Origin: Coriaria nepalensis | Lineage: Eukaryota > Streptophyta > Magnoliopsida > Cucurbitales > Coriariaceae | Direction: 5' to 3' | DNA length: 64,000 nt | NCBI GenBank assembly: GCA_027186245.1 | Contig: CP114481.1 | Location: forward strand, 53,514,569-53,578,568 | Shown: positions 33,700-46,300 of the stretch, in pieces | Position numbering within the stretch: the first letter of the stretch is position 1 | How the letters are laid out: each line of letters starts with the position of its first letter | Made by a program: the position numbers and the translations under genes | The notes under the pieces: model-generated | What the model was told of the DNA's origin: nothing | The model's input: the letters and a program-made list of their open reading frames with translations, nothing else | The model's database searches: none

Positions 33700-35500
33700 T
33701 GAATTAGATAAAAATAATACAAATTAAAATTAGACAAGGTTTCAAAGATTTACAAGAAAATCAACAGGCAAGAAAAAATCTAGAAAAGTGTTTTGCGGAA
33801 TGAAGTACTTTCATGCAAACGAATAAAAATGAGTATGAAATAGTACCTGATATGAAAACGAATTGAGAGCTTCAAACAAATCAAATTTCCGAACTATTAT
33901 TTTTTTAGAGCGTTGGAGCTTGAGAGAGATAAAATGGTGAATGAATATGATAAAAATAATACAAATTAAAATTAGACAAAGTTCAAAAAATTTACAAGGA
34001 TATGAACGGGCGGAAAAGATCTAGAAAAGCATTTTGCGGAATGAAGTACTTTCATGCAAACGAATGAAAATGAGGAAGAAATAGTACCTGATATGAAGAC
34101 GAATTCAAAGCTTCAAGCAAATCTGATATCCGAACCATAATTTTTTTAGAGCGTTGTAGCTTGAGAGAGATAAAATGGTGAATGAATAAGATAAAAAATA
34201 AAACAAATTAAAATTATACAAATTTCCAGAAATTTACAAGAATATCAAGAAGCGTGAAAAAAATCTAGAAAAATGTTTTGCGTAATGAAGTACTTTCATG
34301 CAAACGAATGAAAATGAGTAAGAAATAGTACCTGATATGAAAACGAATTGAGAGTGTCAAACAAATCTAATTTCAGAACCATAATTGTTTTAGAGCGTTG
34401 GAGCTTGAGAGAGGTAAAATGGTGAATGAATAAGATAAAAATAATACAAATTAAAATTAGACAAAGTTTCAAAAATTTACAAGAAAATCAACAGGCAAGA
34501 AAAATCTAGAAAAGTGTTTTGCGGAATGAAGTACTTTCATGCAAACGAATAAAAATGAGTATCAAAATAGTACCTTATATGAAAACGAATTCAGAGCTTC
34601 AAACAAATTAAATTTCCGAACCATTATTTTTTTAGAGCGTTGGAGCTTGAGAGAGATAAAATGGTGAATGAATATGATAAAAATAATACAAATTAAAATT
34701 AGACAAAGTTCCAAAAATTTACAAGGATATCAGCGGGCGGAAAAGATCTAGAAAAGCATTTTGCGGAATGAAGTACTTTCATGCAAACGAATGAAAATGA
34801 GGAAGAAATACTACCTGATATGAAGACGAATTCAAAGTTTCAAGCAAATCTGATATCCGAACCATAATTTTTTTAGAGCGTTGTAGCTTGAGAGAGATAA
34901 AATGGTGAATGAATAAGATAAAAAATAAAACAAATTAAAATTATACAAATTTCCAGAAATTTACAAGAATATCAAGAAGCGTGAAAAAAATCTAGAAAAA
35001 TGTTTTGCGTAATGAAGTACTTCCATGCAAACGAATGAAAATGAGTAAGAAATAGTACCTGATATGAAAACGAATTGAGAGCGTCAAACAAATCTAATTT
35101 CAGAACCATAATTGTTTTAGAGCGTTGGAGCTTGAGAGAGGTAAAATGGTGAATGAATAAGATAAAAATAATACAAATTAAAATTAGACAAAGTTTCAAA
35201 AATTTACAAGAAAATCAACAGGCAAGAAAAAATCTAGAAAAGTATTTTGCGGAATGAAGTACTTTCACGCAAACGAATAAAAATGAGTATGAAATAGTAC
35301 CTGATATGAAAACGAATTGAGAGCTTCAAACAAATCAAATTTCCGAACTATTATTTTTTTAGAGCGTTGGAGCTTGAGAGAGATAAAATGGTGAATGAAT
35401 ATGATAAAAATAATACAAATTAAAATTAGACAAAGTTCAAAAAATTCACAAGGATATGAACGGGCGGAAAAGATCTAGAAAACCATTTTGCGGAATGAAG
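33700..35500 (+). repeat. 727-bp trimer repeat, about 2.5 copies
   Basis: A trimer of GAATAAAAATGAGTATG, GAGGAAGAAATA (34,072 and 34,799) and GAAAACG/TTTCAGAACC monomers recurs at 726-727 bp, with the first monomer present a third time up to about 35,500. Copies 1 and 3 share GAACTATTA and GGATATGAACGGG, while copy 2 reads GAACCATTA and GGATATCAGCGGG. Copy 2 also has GAGTATCAAAATAG with an extra A. The same array lies at 48,202-50,002 in the second giant copy. Confidence 0.8.
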
Positions 35501-38500
35501 TACTTTCATGCAAACGAATAAAAATGAGTATGAAATAGTACCTTATATGAAAACGAATTGAGAGCTTCAAACAAATTAAATTTCCGAACCATTATTTTTT
35601 TAGAGCGTTGGAGTTTGAGAGAGATAAAATTGTGAATGTATAAGATAAAAATAATACAAATTAAAATTAGACAAAGTTTAAAAAATTTACAAGAATATCA
35701 ACGGGCAAGAAAAAATCTAGAAAAGAGTTTTGCGGAATGAACTACTTTCATGCAAACGAATAAAAATGAGTATGAAATAGTACCTAATATGAAGACGAAT
35801 TGAGAGCTTCAAACAAATCTAATTTCCGAACCATAATAATTTTAGAGCGTTGGAGCTTGAGAGAGATAAAATGGTGAATGAATAAGATAAAAAATAATAC
35901 AAATTAAAGTTAGACAAAGTTCTGAAAATTTACAAGAAAATCAACGGGCAAGAAAAAATCTAGAAAAATGTTTTGCGGAATGATGTACTTTCATGCAAAC
36001 GAATGAAAATGATTAAGAAATAGTACCTGATATGAAAACCAATTGAGAGCCTCAAACAAATCTAATTTCCGAAGCATAATTTTTTTAGAGCGTTGGAGCT
36101 TGAGAGAGATGAAATGGTGATTAAATAAGATAAAAATAATACAAATAAAAATTAGACAAAGTTCCAAAAATTTACAAGAATATCAACGGGCGGAAAAGAT
36201 CTAGAAAAGTGTTTTGCGGAATGAAGTACTTTCATGCAAACGAATGAAAATGATTAAGAAATGATACCTTATATGAAAACGAATTGAGAGCTTCAAACAA
36301 ATCTAATTTCAGAACCATAATTGTTTTAGACCGTTGGAGCTCGAGAGAGATAAAATGGTGAATGAATTAGCTAAAAATAATACAAATTAAAATTAGACAA
36401 AGTTTCAAAAATTTACAAGAAAATCAACAGGCAAGAAAAAATCTAGAAAAGCATTCTGCGGAATGAAGTACTTTCATGCAAACCAATGAAAATGAGTAAG
36501 AAATAGTACCTGATATAAAGACGACTTCAGAGCTTCAAGCAAATCTGATTTCCGAACCATAATTTTTTTAGATCGTTGTAGCTCGAGAGAGATAAAATGG
36601 TGAATGAATATGATAAAAATAATACAAATTAAAATTAGACAAATTCCAAAAATTTACAAGGATATCAACGGGCGGAAAAGATCTAGAAAAGCATTTTGCG
36701 GAATGAAGTACTTTCATGCAAACGAATGAAAATGAGGAAGAAATAGTACCTGATATGAAGACGAATTCAAAGCTTCAAGCAAATCTGATATCCGAACCAT
36801 AATTTTTTTAGAGCGTTGTAGCTTGAGAGAGATAAAATGGTGAATGAATTAGATAAAAATAATACAAATTAAAATTAGACAAAGTTTCATAAATTTACAA
36901 CGATATCAACGAGCGGAAAAGATCTAGAAAAGCATTTTGCGGAATGAAGTACTTTCATGCAAACGAATGAAAATGAGTAAGAAATAGTACCTGATATGAA
37001 AACGAATTGAGAGCTTCAAACAAATCTAATTTCAGAACCATAATTGTCTTAGAGCGTTGGAGCTTGAGAGAGATAAAATGGTGAATGAGTTAGATAAAAA
37101 TAATACAAATTAAAATTAGACAAAGTTCCAAAAATTTACAAGAATATCAACGGGAGGAAAAGATTTAGAAAAGCATTTTGCAGAATGAAGTACTTTCATG
37201 CAAACGAATAAAAATGGGTATGAAATAGTACCTGAGATGAAAACGAATTGAGAGCTTCAAACAAATCAAATATCCGAACCATTACTTTTTTAGAGCGTTG
37301 GAGCTTGAGAGAGATAAAATGGTGAATGAATATGATAAAAATAATACAAATTAAAATTAGACAAAGTTTCAAAAATATACAAGAAAATCAGCAGGCAAGA
37401 AAAAATCTAGAAAAGTGTTTTGCGGAATGAAGTACTTTCATGCAAACGAATAAAAATGAGTATGAAATAGCACCTGATATGAAAACGAATTGAGAGTTTC
37501 AAACAAATCAAATTTCCGAACCATTTATTTTTTAGAGCGTTGGAGCTTGAGAGAGATAAAATGGTGAATGTATAAGACAAAAATAATACAAATTAAAATT
37601 AGACAAAGTTAAAAAATTTAGAAGAATATCAACGGGTGGGAAAAAATCTAGAAAAGAGTTTTGCGGAATAAAGTACTTTCATGCAAACGAATGAAAATGA
37701 GTAAGAAATAGTACCTGATATGAAAATGAATTGAGAGATTCAAACAAATCTAATTTCCGAACCACAATAATTTTAGAGCGTTGGAGCTTGAGAGAGATAA
37801 AATGGTGAATGAATAAGATAAAAATAATACCAATTAAAATTAGACAAAGTTCTAAAAATTTACAAGACAATCAACGGGCAAGAAAAAATCTAGAAAAATG
37901 TTTTGCGGAATGATGTACTTTCTTGCAAACGAATGAAAATGATTAAGAAATAGTACCTTATATGAAAACCAATTGAGAGCCTCAAACAAATCTAATTTCC
38001 GAACCATAATTTTTTTAGAGCGTTGGAGCTTGAGAGAGATAAAATGGTGATTAAATAAGATAAAAATAATACAAATAAAAATTAGACAAAGTTCCAAAAA
38101 TTTACAAGAATATCAACGGGTGGAAAAGATCTAGAAAAATGTTTTGCGGAATGAAGTACTTTCATGCAAACGAATGAAAATGAGTAAGAAATAGTACCTC
38201 ATATGAAAACAAATTGAGAGCTTGAAACAAATCTAATTTCAGAACCATAATTGTTTTAGAGCGTTGGAGCTTGAGAGAGATAAAATGGTGAATGAATTAG
38301 ATAAAAATAATACAAATTAAAATTAGACAAAGTTTCAAAAATTTACAAGAAAATCAACAGGCAAGAAAAAATCTAAAAAAGTGTTTTGCGAAATGAAGTA
38401 TTTTCATGCAAACGAATAAAAATGAGTATCAAATAGTACCTGATATGAAAACGAATTGGGAGCTTCAAACAAATCAAATTTCCGAACCATTATTTTTTTA

Positions 38501-38629
38501 GAGCGTCGGAGCTTGAGAGAGATAAAATGGTGAATGAATATGATAAAAATAATATAAATTAAAATTAGACAAAGTTTCAAAAATTTACAAGAATATCAAC
38601 GGGCGGGAAAAAATCTAGAAAAGTGTTTT

Positions 38630-38870
38630 GCGGAATGAAGTACTTTCATGCAAACGAATAAAAATGAGTATGAAATAGTACCTGATATGAAAACGAATTG
38701 AGAGTTTCAAACAAATCAAATTTCCGAACCATTATTTTTTTAGAGCGTTGTAGCTTGAGAGAGATAAAATGGTGAATGAATAAGATAAAAAATAATACAA
38801 ATTTCGAGAAATTTACAAGAATATCAACGGGCGTGAAAAAAATCTAGAAAAGTGTTTTGCGGAATGAAGT
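38630..38870 (+). repeat. 15-bp-deletion monomer (ACAAATTTCGAG type)
   Basis: The ordinary form TACAAATTAAAATTATACAAATTTCC is here TACAAATTTCG (38,796-38,806): 15 bp lost between two TACAAATT or TACAAATTT repeats, plus C to G. Further members lie near 53,300, 57,640, 59,080 and 61,005. Deletion between short direct repeats by slippage is the simple explanation. The shared C to G change suggests a single origin followed by copying. Confidence 0.85.
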
Positions 38871-40182
38871 ACTTTCATGCAAAAAATTGAAAATGAGTAA
38901 GAAATAGTACCTGATATGAAGACGACTTCAGAGCTTCAAGCAAATGTGATTTCCGAACCATAATTTTTTTAGAGCGTTATAGCTTGAGAGAGATAAAATG
39001 GTGAATGAATATGATAAAAATAATACAAATTAAAATTAGACAAAGTTCCAAAAATATACAAGGATATCAACAGGCGGAAAAGATCTAGAAAAGTATTTTT
39101 CGGAATGAAGTACTTTCATGCAAACGAATGAAAATGAGGAAGAAATAGTACCTGATATGAAGACGAATTCAAAGCTTCAAGCAAATCTGATATCCGAACC
39201 ATAATTTTTTTAGAGCGTTGTAGCTTGAGAGAGATAAAATGGTGAATGAATAAGATAAAAAATAAAACAAATTAAAATTATACAAATTTCCACAAATTTA
39301 CAAGAATATCAACAAGCGTGAAAAAAATCTAGAAAAATGTTTTGCGGAATGAAGTACTTTCATGCAAACGAATGAAAATGAGTAAGAAATAGTACCTGAT
39401 ATGAAAACGAATTGAGAGCGTCAAACAAATCTAATTTCAGAACCATAATTGTTTTAGAGCGTTGGAGCTTGAGAGAGATAAAATGGTGAATGAATAATAT
39501 AAAAATAATACAAATGAAAATTAGACAAAGTTTCAAAAATTTACAAGAAAATCAACAGGCAAGAAAAAATTTAGAAAAGTATTTTGCGGAATGAAGTACT
39601 TTCACGCAAACGAATAAAAATGAGTATGAAATAGTACCTGATATGAAAACGAATTGAGAACTTCAAACAAATCAAATTTCTGAACTATTATTTTTTGAGA
39701 GCGTTGGAGCTTGAGAGAGATAAAATGGTGAATGAATATGATAAAAATAATACAAATTAAAATTAGACAAAGTTCAAAAAATTTACAAGGATATCAACGG
39801 GCGGAAAAGATCTAGAAAAGCATTTTGCGGAATGAAGTACTTTCATGCAAACGAATAAAAATGAGTATGAAATAATACCTAATATGAAGACGAATTGAGA
39901 GCTCCAAACAAATCTAATTTCCGAACCATAATAATTTTAGAGCGTTGGAGCTTGAGGGAGATAAAATGGTGAATGAATAAGATAAAAAATAATACAAATT
40001 AAAATTAGACAAAGTTCCAAAAATTTACAAGAAAATCAACAGGCAAAAAAAATCTAGAAAAGAGTTTTGCAGAATGATGTACTTTCATGCAAACGAATGA
40101 AAATGAGTAAGAAATAGTACCTGATATGAAAACGAATTGAGAGCGTCAAACAAATCTAAGTTCCGAACCATAATTGTTTTAG

Positions 40183-40310
40183 AGCGTTGGAGCTTGAGAG
40201 AGATGAAATGGTGAATGAATTAGATAAAAATAAAATTAGACGAAGTTCCAAAAATTTACAAGAATATCAACTGGCGGAAAAGATCTAGAAAAGTGTTTTG
40301 CAGAATGAAG
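40183..40310 (+). repeat. Hybrid monomer at the joint of the two giant copies
   Basis: The left part matches 54,685-54,735 (GAGAGATGAAATGG, GAATTAGATAAAAATAA). The right part matches 25,725 onward (AAAATAAAATTAGACGAAG, from the 10-bp-deletion subfamily). The two parents overlap by seven bases, AAAATAA, at 40,227-40,233. The parents are in the same register within the monomer, as expected for an unequal homologous exchange between out-of-step copies. Confidence 0.9.
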
Positions 40311-43300
40311 TACTTTCATGCAAACGAATGAAAATGATTAAGAAATAGTACCTGATATGAAAACAAATTGAGAGCCTCAAACAAATCAAATTTCGGAACC
40401 ATAATTGTTTTAGAACGTTGGAGCTTGAGAGAGATAAAATGGTGATTAAATAAGATAAAAATAATACAAATAAAAATTAGACAAAGTTCCAAAAATTTAA
40501 AAAAAAATCAACTGGCAAGAAAAAATCTAGAAAACACTTTTGCAGAATGATGTACTTTCATGCAAACGAATGAAAATGAGTAAGAACTAGTACCTGATAT
40601 GAAAACGAATTGAGAGCGTCAAACAAATCTAATTCCGAACCATAATTGGTTTAGAGCGTTGGAGCTTGAGAGAGATAAAATGGTGAATGAATTAGATAAA
40701 AATAATGCAAATTAAAATTTGCCAAAGTTTCAAAAATTTACAAGAAAATCAAGAGGCAAGAAAAAATCTAGAAAAGTGTTTTGCGGAATGAAGTACTTTC
40801 ATGCAAACGAATAAAAATGAGTATGAAATAGTACCTGATATGAAAACGAATTCAGAGCTTCAAACAAATCTAATTTCCAAACCATAATAATTTTAGAGCG
40901 TTGGAGCTTGAGGGAGATATAATGGTGAATGAATATGAAAAAAATAATACAAACTAAAATTAGACAGAGTTCAAAAAATTTACAAGGATATCAACGGGCG
41001 GAAGAGATCTAGAAATGCATTTTACGGAATGAAGTACTTTCATGCAGACGAATGAAAATGAGTAAGAAATAGTACCTGATATGAAGACGAATTGAGAGCT
41101 TCAAGCAAATCTGATTTCCGAACAATAATTTTTTTAGAGCGTTGTACCTTGAGAGAGATAAAATGGTGAATGAATAAGATAAAAAATAATACAAATTAAA
41201 ATTATACAAATTTCCAGAAATTTCCAAGAATATCAACGGGCGGGAAAAAATCTAGAAAAGAGTTTTGCGGAATGAAGTACTTTCATGCAAACGAATGAAA
41301 ATGAGTAAGAAATAGTACCCGATATGAAAATGAATTGAGAGCTTCCAACAAATCTAATTTCCGAACCATAATTGTTTTAGAGCGTTGGAGCTTGAGAGAG
41401 ATAAAATGGTGAATGAATTAGATAAAAATAATACAAATTAAAATTAGACAAAGTTTCATAAATTTACAACGATATCAACGAGCGGAAAAGATCTAGAAAA
41501 GCATTTTGCGGAATGAAGTACTTTCATGCAAACGAATGAAAATGAGTAAGAAATAGTACCTGATATGAAGACGAATTCAGAGCTTCAAGCAAATCTGATT
41601 TCCGAACAATAATTTTATTAGAGCGTTGTAGCTTGAGAGAGATAAAATGGTGAATGAATAAAATAAAAAATAATACAAATTAAAATTATACAAATTTCCA
41701 GAAATTTACAGGAATATCAATGGGCGTGAAAAACATCTAGAAAAGAGTTTTGCGGAATGAAGTACTTTCATGCAAATGAATGAAAATGAGTAAGAAATAG
41801 TACCTGATATGAAGACGAATTGAGAGCTTCAAACAAATCTAATTTCCGAACCATAATTGTTTTAGAGCGTTGGAGCTTGAGAGAGATAAAATGGTGAATG
41901 AATTAGATAAAAATAACACAAATTAATATTAGACAAAGTTTCAAAAATTTACAAGAAAATCAAGAGGCAAGAAAAAATCTAGAAAAGTGTTTTGCGGAAT
42001 GAAGTACTTTCATGCAAACGAATAAAAATGAGTATGAAATAGTACCTGATATGAAAACGAATTGAGAGCTTCAAACAAATCAAATTTCCGAACCATTATT
42101 TTTTTAGAGCGTTGGAGCTTGAGAGAGATAAAATGGTGAATGAAGTAGATAAAAATAATACAAATTAAAATTAGACAAATTTTCAAAAATTTGCAAGTAA
42201 ATCAAGAGGCAAGAAAAAATCTAGAAAAGTGTTTTGCGGAATGAAGTACTTTCATGCAAACGAATAAAAATGAGAATGAAATAGTACCTGATATGAAAAC
42301 GAATTGAGAGCTTCAAACAAATCAAATTTCCGAACCATTATTTTTTTAGAGCGTCGGAGCTTGAGGGAGACATAATGGGGAATGAATATGATAAAAATAA
42401 TACAAAGTAAAATGAGACAAAGTTCAAAAAATTTTAGAAGGATATCAACGGGCGGAAAAGATCTAGAAAAGCATTTTACGGAATGAAGTACTTTCATGCT
42501 GACGAATGAAAATGAGTAAGAAATAGTACCTGATATGAAGACGAATTGAGAGCTTCAAGCAAATCTGATTTCCGAACAATAATTTTTTTAGAGCGTTGTA
42601 GCTTGAGGGAGATAAAATGGTGAATGAATAAGATAAAAAATAATACAAATTAAAATTATACAAATTTCCAGAAATTTACAAGAATATCAACGGGCGGGAA
42701 AAAATCTAGAAAAGAGTTTTGCGGAATGAAGTACTTTCATGCAAACGAATGAAAATGAGTAAGAAATAGTACCTGATATGAAAACGAATTGAGAGCGTCA
42801 AACAAATCTAATTTCAGAACCATAATTGTTTTAGAGCGTTGGAGCTTGAGAGAGATAAAATGGTGAATGAATTAGATAAAAATAATACAAATTAAAATTA
42901 GACAAAGTTTCAAAAATTTACAAGAAAATCAAGAGGCACGAAAAAATCTAGAAAAGCGTTTTGCGGAATGAAGTACTTTCATGCAAACGAATAAAAATGA
43001 GTATGAAATAGTACCTAATATGAAAACGAATTGAGAGCTTCAAAGAAGTCAAATTTCCGAACGATTATTTTTTTTGAGCGTTGGAGCTTGAGAGAGATAA
43101 AATGGTGAATGAATATGATGAAAATAATACAAATTAAAATTAGACAAAGTTCCAAAAATTTACAAGGATATCAACGGGCGGAAAAGATCTAGAAAAGCAT
43201 TTTGCGGAATGAAGTACTTTCATGCAAACGAATGAAAATGAGTAAGAAATAGTACCTAATATGAAGACGAATTCAGAGCTTCAAGCAAATCTGATTTCCG

Positions 43301-46300
43301 AACAATAATTTTTTTAGAGCGTTGTAGCTTGAGGGAGATAAAATGGTGAATGAATAAGATAAAAAATAATACAAATTAAAATTATAAAAATTTCCAGAAA
43401 TTTACAAGAATACCAACGGGCGTGAAAAACATCTAGAAAAGTGTTTTGCGGAATGAAGTACTTTCATGCAAACGAATGAAAATGAGTAAGAAATAGTACC
43501 TGATATGAAGACGAATTGAGAGCTTCAAACAAATCTAATTTCCGAACCATAATTTTTTTAGAGCGTTGGAGCTTGAGAGAGATAAAATGGTGAATGTATA
43601 AGATAAAAATAATACGAATTAAAATTAGACAAAGTTTAAAAAATTTACAAGAATATCAACGGGCTGAAAAAAATCTAGAAATGAGTTTTGCGGAATGAAG
43701 TACTTTCATGCAGACGAATGATAATGAGTAAGAAATAGTACCTGATATGAAAATGAATTGAGAGCTTTAAACAAATCTAATTTCCGAACCATAATAATAT
43801 TAGAGCGTTAGAGCTTGAGAGAGATAAAAGGGTGAATGAATAAGATAAAAATAATACAAATTAAAATTAGAGAAAGTTCCAAAAATTTACAAGAAAATCA
43901 ACGGGTAAGAAAAAAGCTAGAAAAATGTTTTGCGGAATGAAGTACTTTCATGCAAACGAATGAAAATGATGTAGAAATAGTACCTGATATGAAAACAAAT
44001 TGAGAGCCACAAACAAATCTAATTTCCGAACCATAATTGTTTTAGAGCGTTGGAGCTTGAGAGAGATAAAATGGTGATTAAATAAGATAAAAATAATACA
44101 AATAAAAATTAGACAAAGTTCCAAAAATTAAAAAAAAAATAACCTGGCAAGAAAAAATCTAGAAAAGATTTTTGCAGAATGATGTACTTTCATGCAAACG
44201 AATGAAAATGAGTAAGAAATAGTACCTGATATGAAAACGAATTGAGAGCGTCAAACAAATCTAATTTCCGAACTATAATTTGTTTAGAGTGTTGGAGCTT
44301 CAGAGAGATAAAATGGTGAATGAATTAGATAAAAATAATACAAATTAAAATTAGCCAAAGTTTCAAAAATTTACAAGAAAATCAAGAGGCAAGAAAAAAT
44401 CTAGAAAAGTGTTTTGCGGAATGAAATACTTTCATGCAAACGAATAAAAATGAGTATGAAATAGTACCTGATATGAAACCGAATTGAGAGCTTCAAACAA
44501 ATCAAATTTCCGAACCATTATTTTTTTAGAGCGTTGGAGCTTGAGGGAGATATAATGGTGAATGAATATGATAAAAATAATACAAACTAAAATTAGACAA
44601 AGTTCAAAAAATTTACAAGGATATCAACGGGCGGAAAAGATCTAGAAAAGCATTTTACGGAATGAAGTACTTTCATGCAGACGAATGAAAATGAGTAAGA
44701 AATAGTACCTGATATGAAGACGAATTGAGAACTTCAAGCAAATCTGATTTCCGAACAATAATTTTTTTAGAGCGTTGTAGCTTGAGAGAGATAAAATGGT
44801 GAATGAATAAGATAAAAAATAAAACAAATTAAAATTATACAAATTTCCAGAAATTTACAAGAATATCAACGGGCGTGAAAAAAATCTAGAAAAGTGTTTT
44901 GCGGAATGAAGTACTTTCATGCAAACGAATGAAAATGACTAAGAAATAGTACCTGATATGAAGACGAATTGAGAGCTTCAAACAAATCTAATTTCCAAAA
45001 CCATAATTTTTTTAAAGCGTTGGAGCTTTAGAGAGATAAAATGGTGATTAAATAAGATAAAAATAATACAAATAAAAATTAGACAAAGTTCTAAAAATTT
45101 ACAAGAACATCAACGGGCAGAAAAGATCTAGAAAAGCATTCTGCGGAATGACGTACTTTCATGCAAACGAATGAAAATGAGTTAGAAATAGTCCCTGATA
45201 TGAAGACGAATTCAGAGCTTCAAGCAATCTGATTTCCGAACCATAATTTTTTTAGAGCGTTGTAGCTTGAGAGAGATAAAATGGTGAATGAATAAGATAA
45301 AAAATAATACAAATTAAAATTATACAAATTTCCAGAAATTTACAAGAATATCAACGGGCGGGAAAAAATCTAGAAAAGAGTTTTGCGGAATGAAGTACTT
45401 TCATGCAAACGAATGAAAATGACTAAGAAATAGTACCTGATATGAAGACGAATTGAGAGCTTCAAACAAATCTAATTTCCAAAACCATAATTTTTTTAAA
45501 GCGTTGGAGCTTGAGAGAGATAAAATGGTGATTAAATAAGATAAAAATAATACAAATAAAAATTAGACAAAGTTCCAAAAAGTTACAAGAATATCAACGG
45601 GCAGAAAAGATCCAGAAAAGCATTCTGCGGAATGAAGTACTTTCATGCAAACAAATGAAAATGAGTATGAAATAGTACCTGATATGAAAATGAATTGAGA
45701 GCTTCAAACAAATCTAGTTTCTGAACCATAATTTTTTTAGAGCGTTGTAGCTTGAGAGAGATAAAATGGTGAATGAATAAGATAAAAAATAGTACAAATT
45801 AAAATTATACAAATTTCCAGAAATTTACAAGAATATCAATGGGCGTGAAAAAAATCTAGAAAAGTGTTTTGCGGAATGAAGTACTTTCATGCAAACGAAT
45901 AAAAATGAGTATGAAATAGTACCTGATATGAAAACGAATTGAGAGCTTCAAACAAATATAATTTCCGAACCATTATTTTTTTAGAGCGTTGGAGCTTGAG
46001 AGAGATAAAATGGTGAATGAAGTAGATAAAAATAATACAAATTAAAATTAGACAAAGTTTCAAAAATTTGCAAGAATATCAACGGGCGGAAAAGATCTAG
46101 AAAAGCATTTTGCGGAATGAAGTACTTTCATGCAAACGAATGAAAATGAGTAAGAAATAGTACCTGATATGAAAACGAATTGAGAGCGTCAAACAAATCT
46201 AATTTCTGAACCATAATTGTTTTATAGCGTTGGAGCTTGAGAGAGATAAAATGGTGAATGAATTAGATAAAAATAATACAAATTAAAATTAGACAAAGTT

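Larger units (their letters stand above)
25725..40226 (+). repeat. Giant tandem duplication, copy 1 (14,502 bp, ~60 monomers)
   Basis: Sequence from 25,725 recurs from 40,227 at a constant offset of 14,502 bp, checked at 25,741/40,243, 27,853/42,355, 31,119/45,621 and 39,504/54,006. Six substitutions were noticed: 26,496 C/G, 27,853 T/C, 30,598 C/T, 30,855 A/G, 31,119 T/C and 39,504 A/C. No insertion or deletion was seen. Adjacent monomers inside each copy differ at many more positions, so the two copies are far more alike than neighbours. The content is diverged monomers of mixed subtype, including two A-rich variants (A9 at 25,997 and A10 near 29,628). No gene or other element is present. 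Confidence 0.95.
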
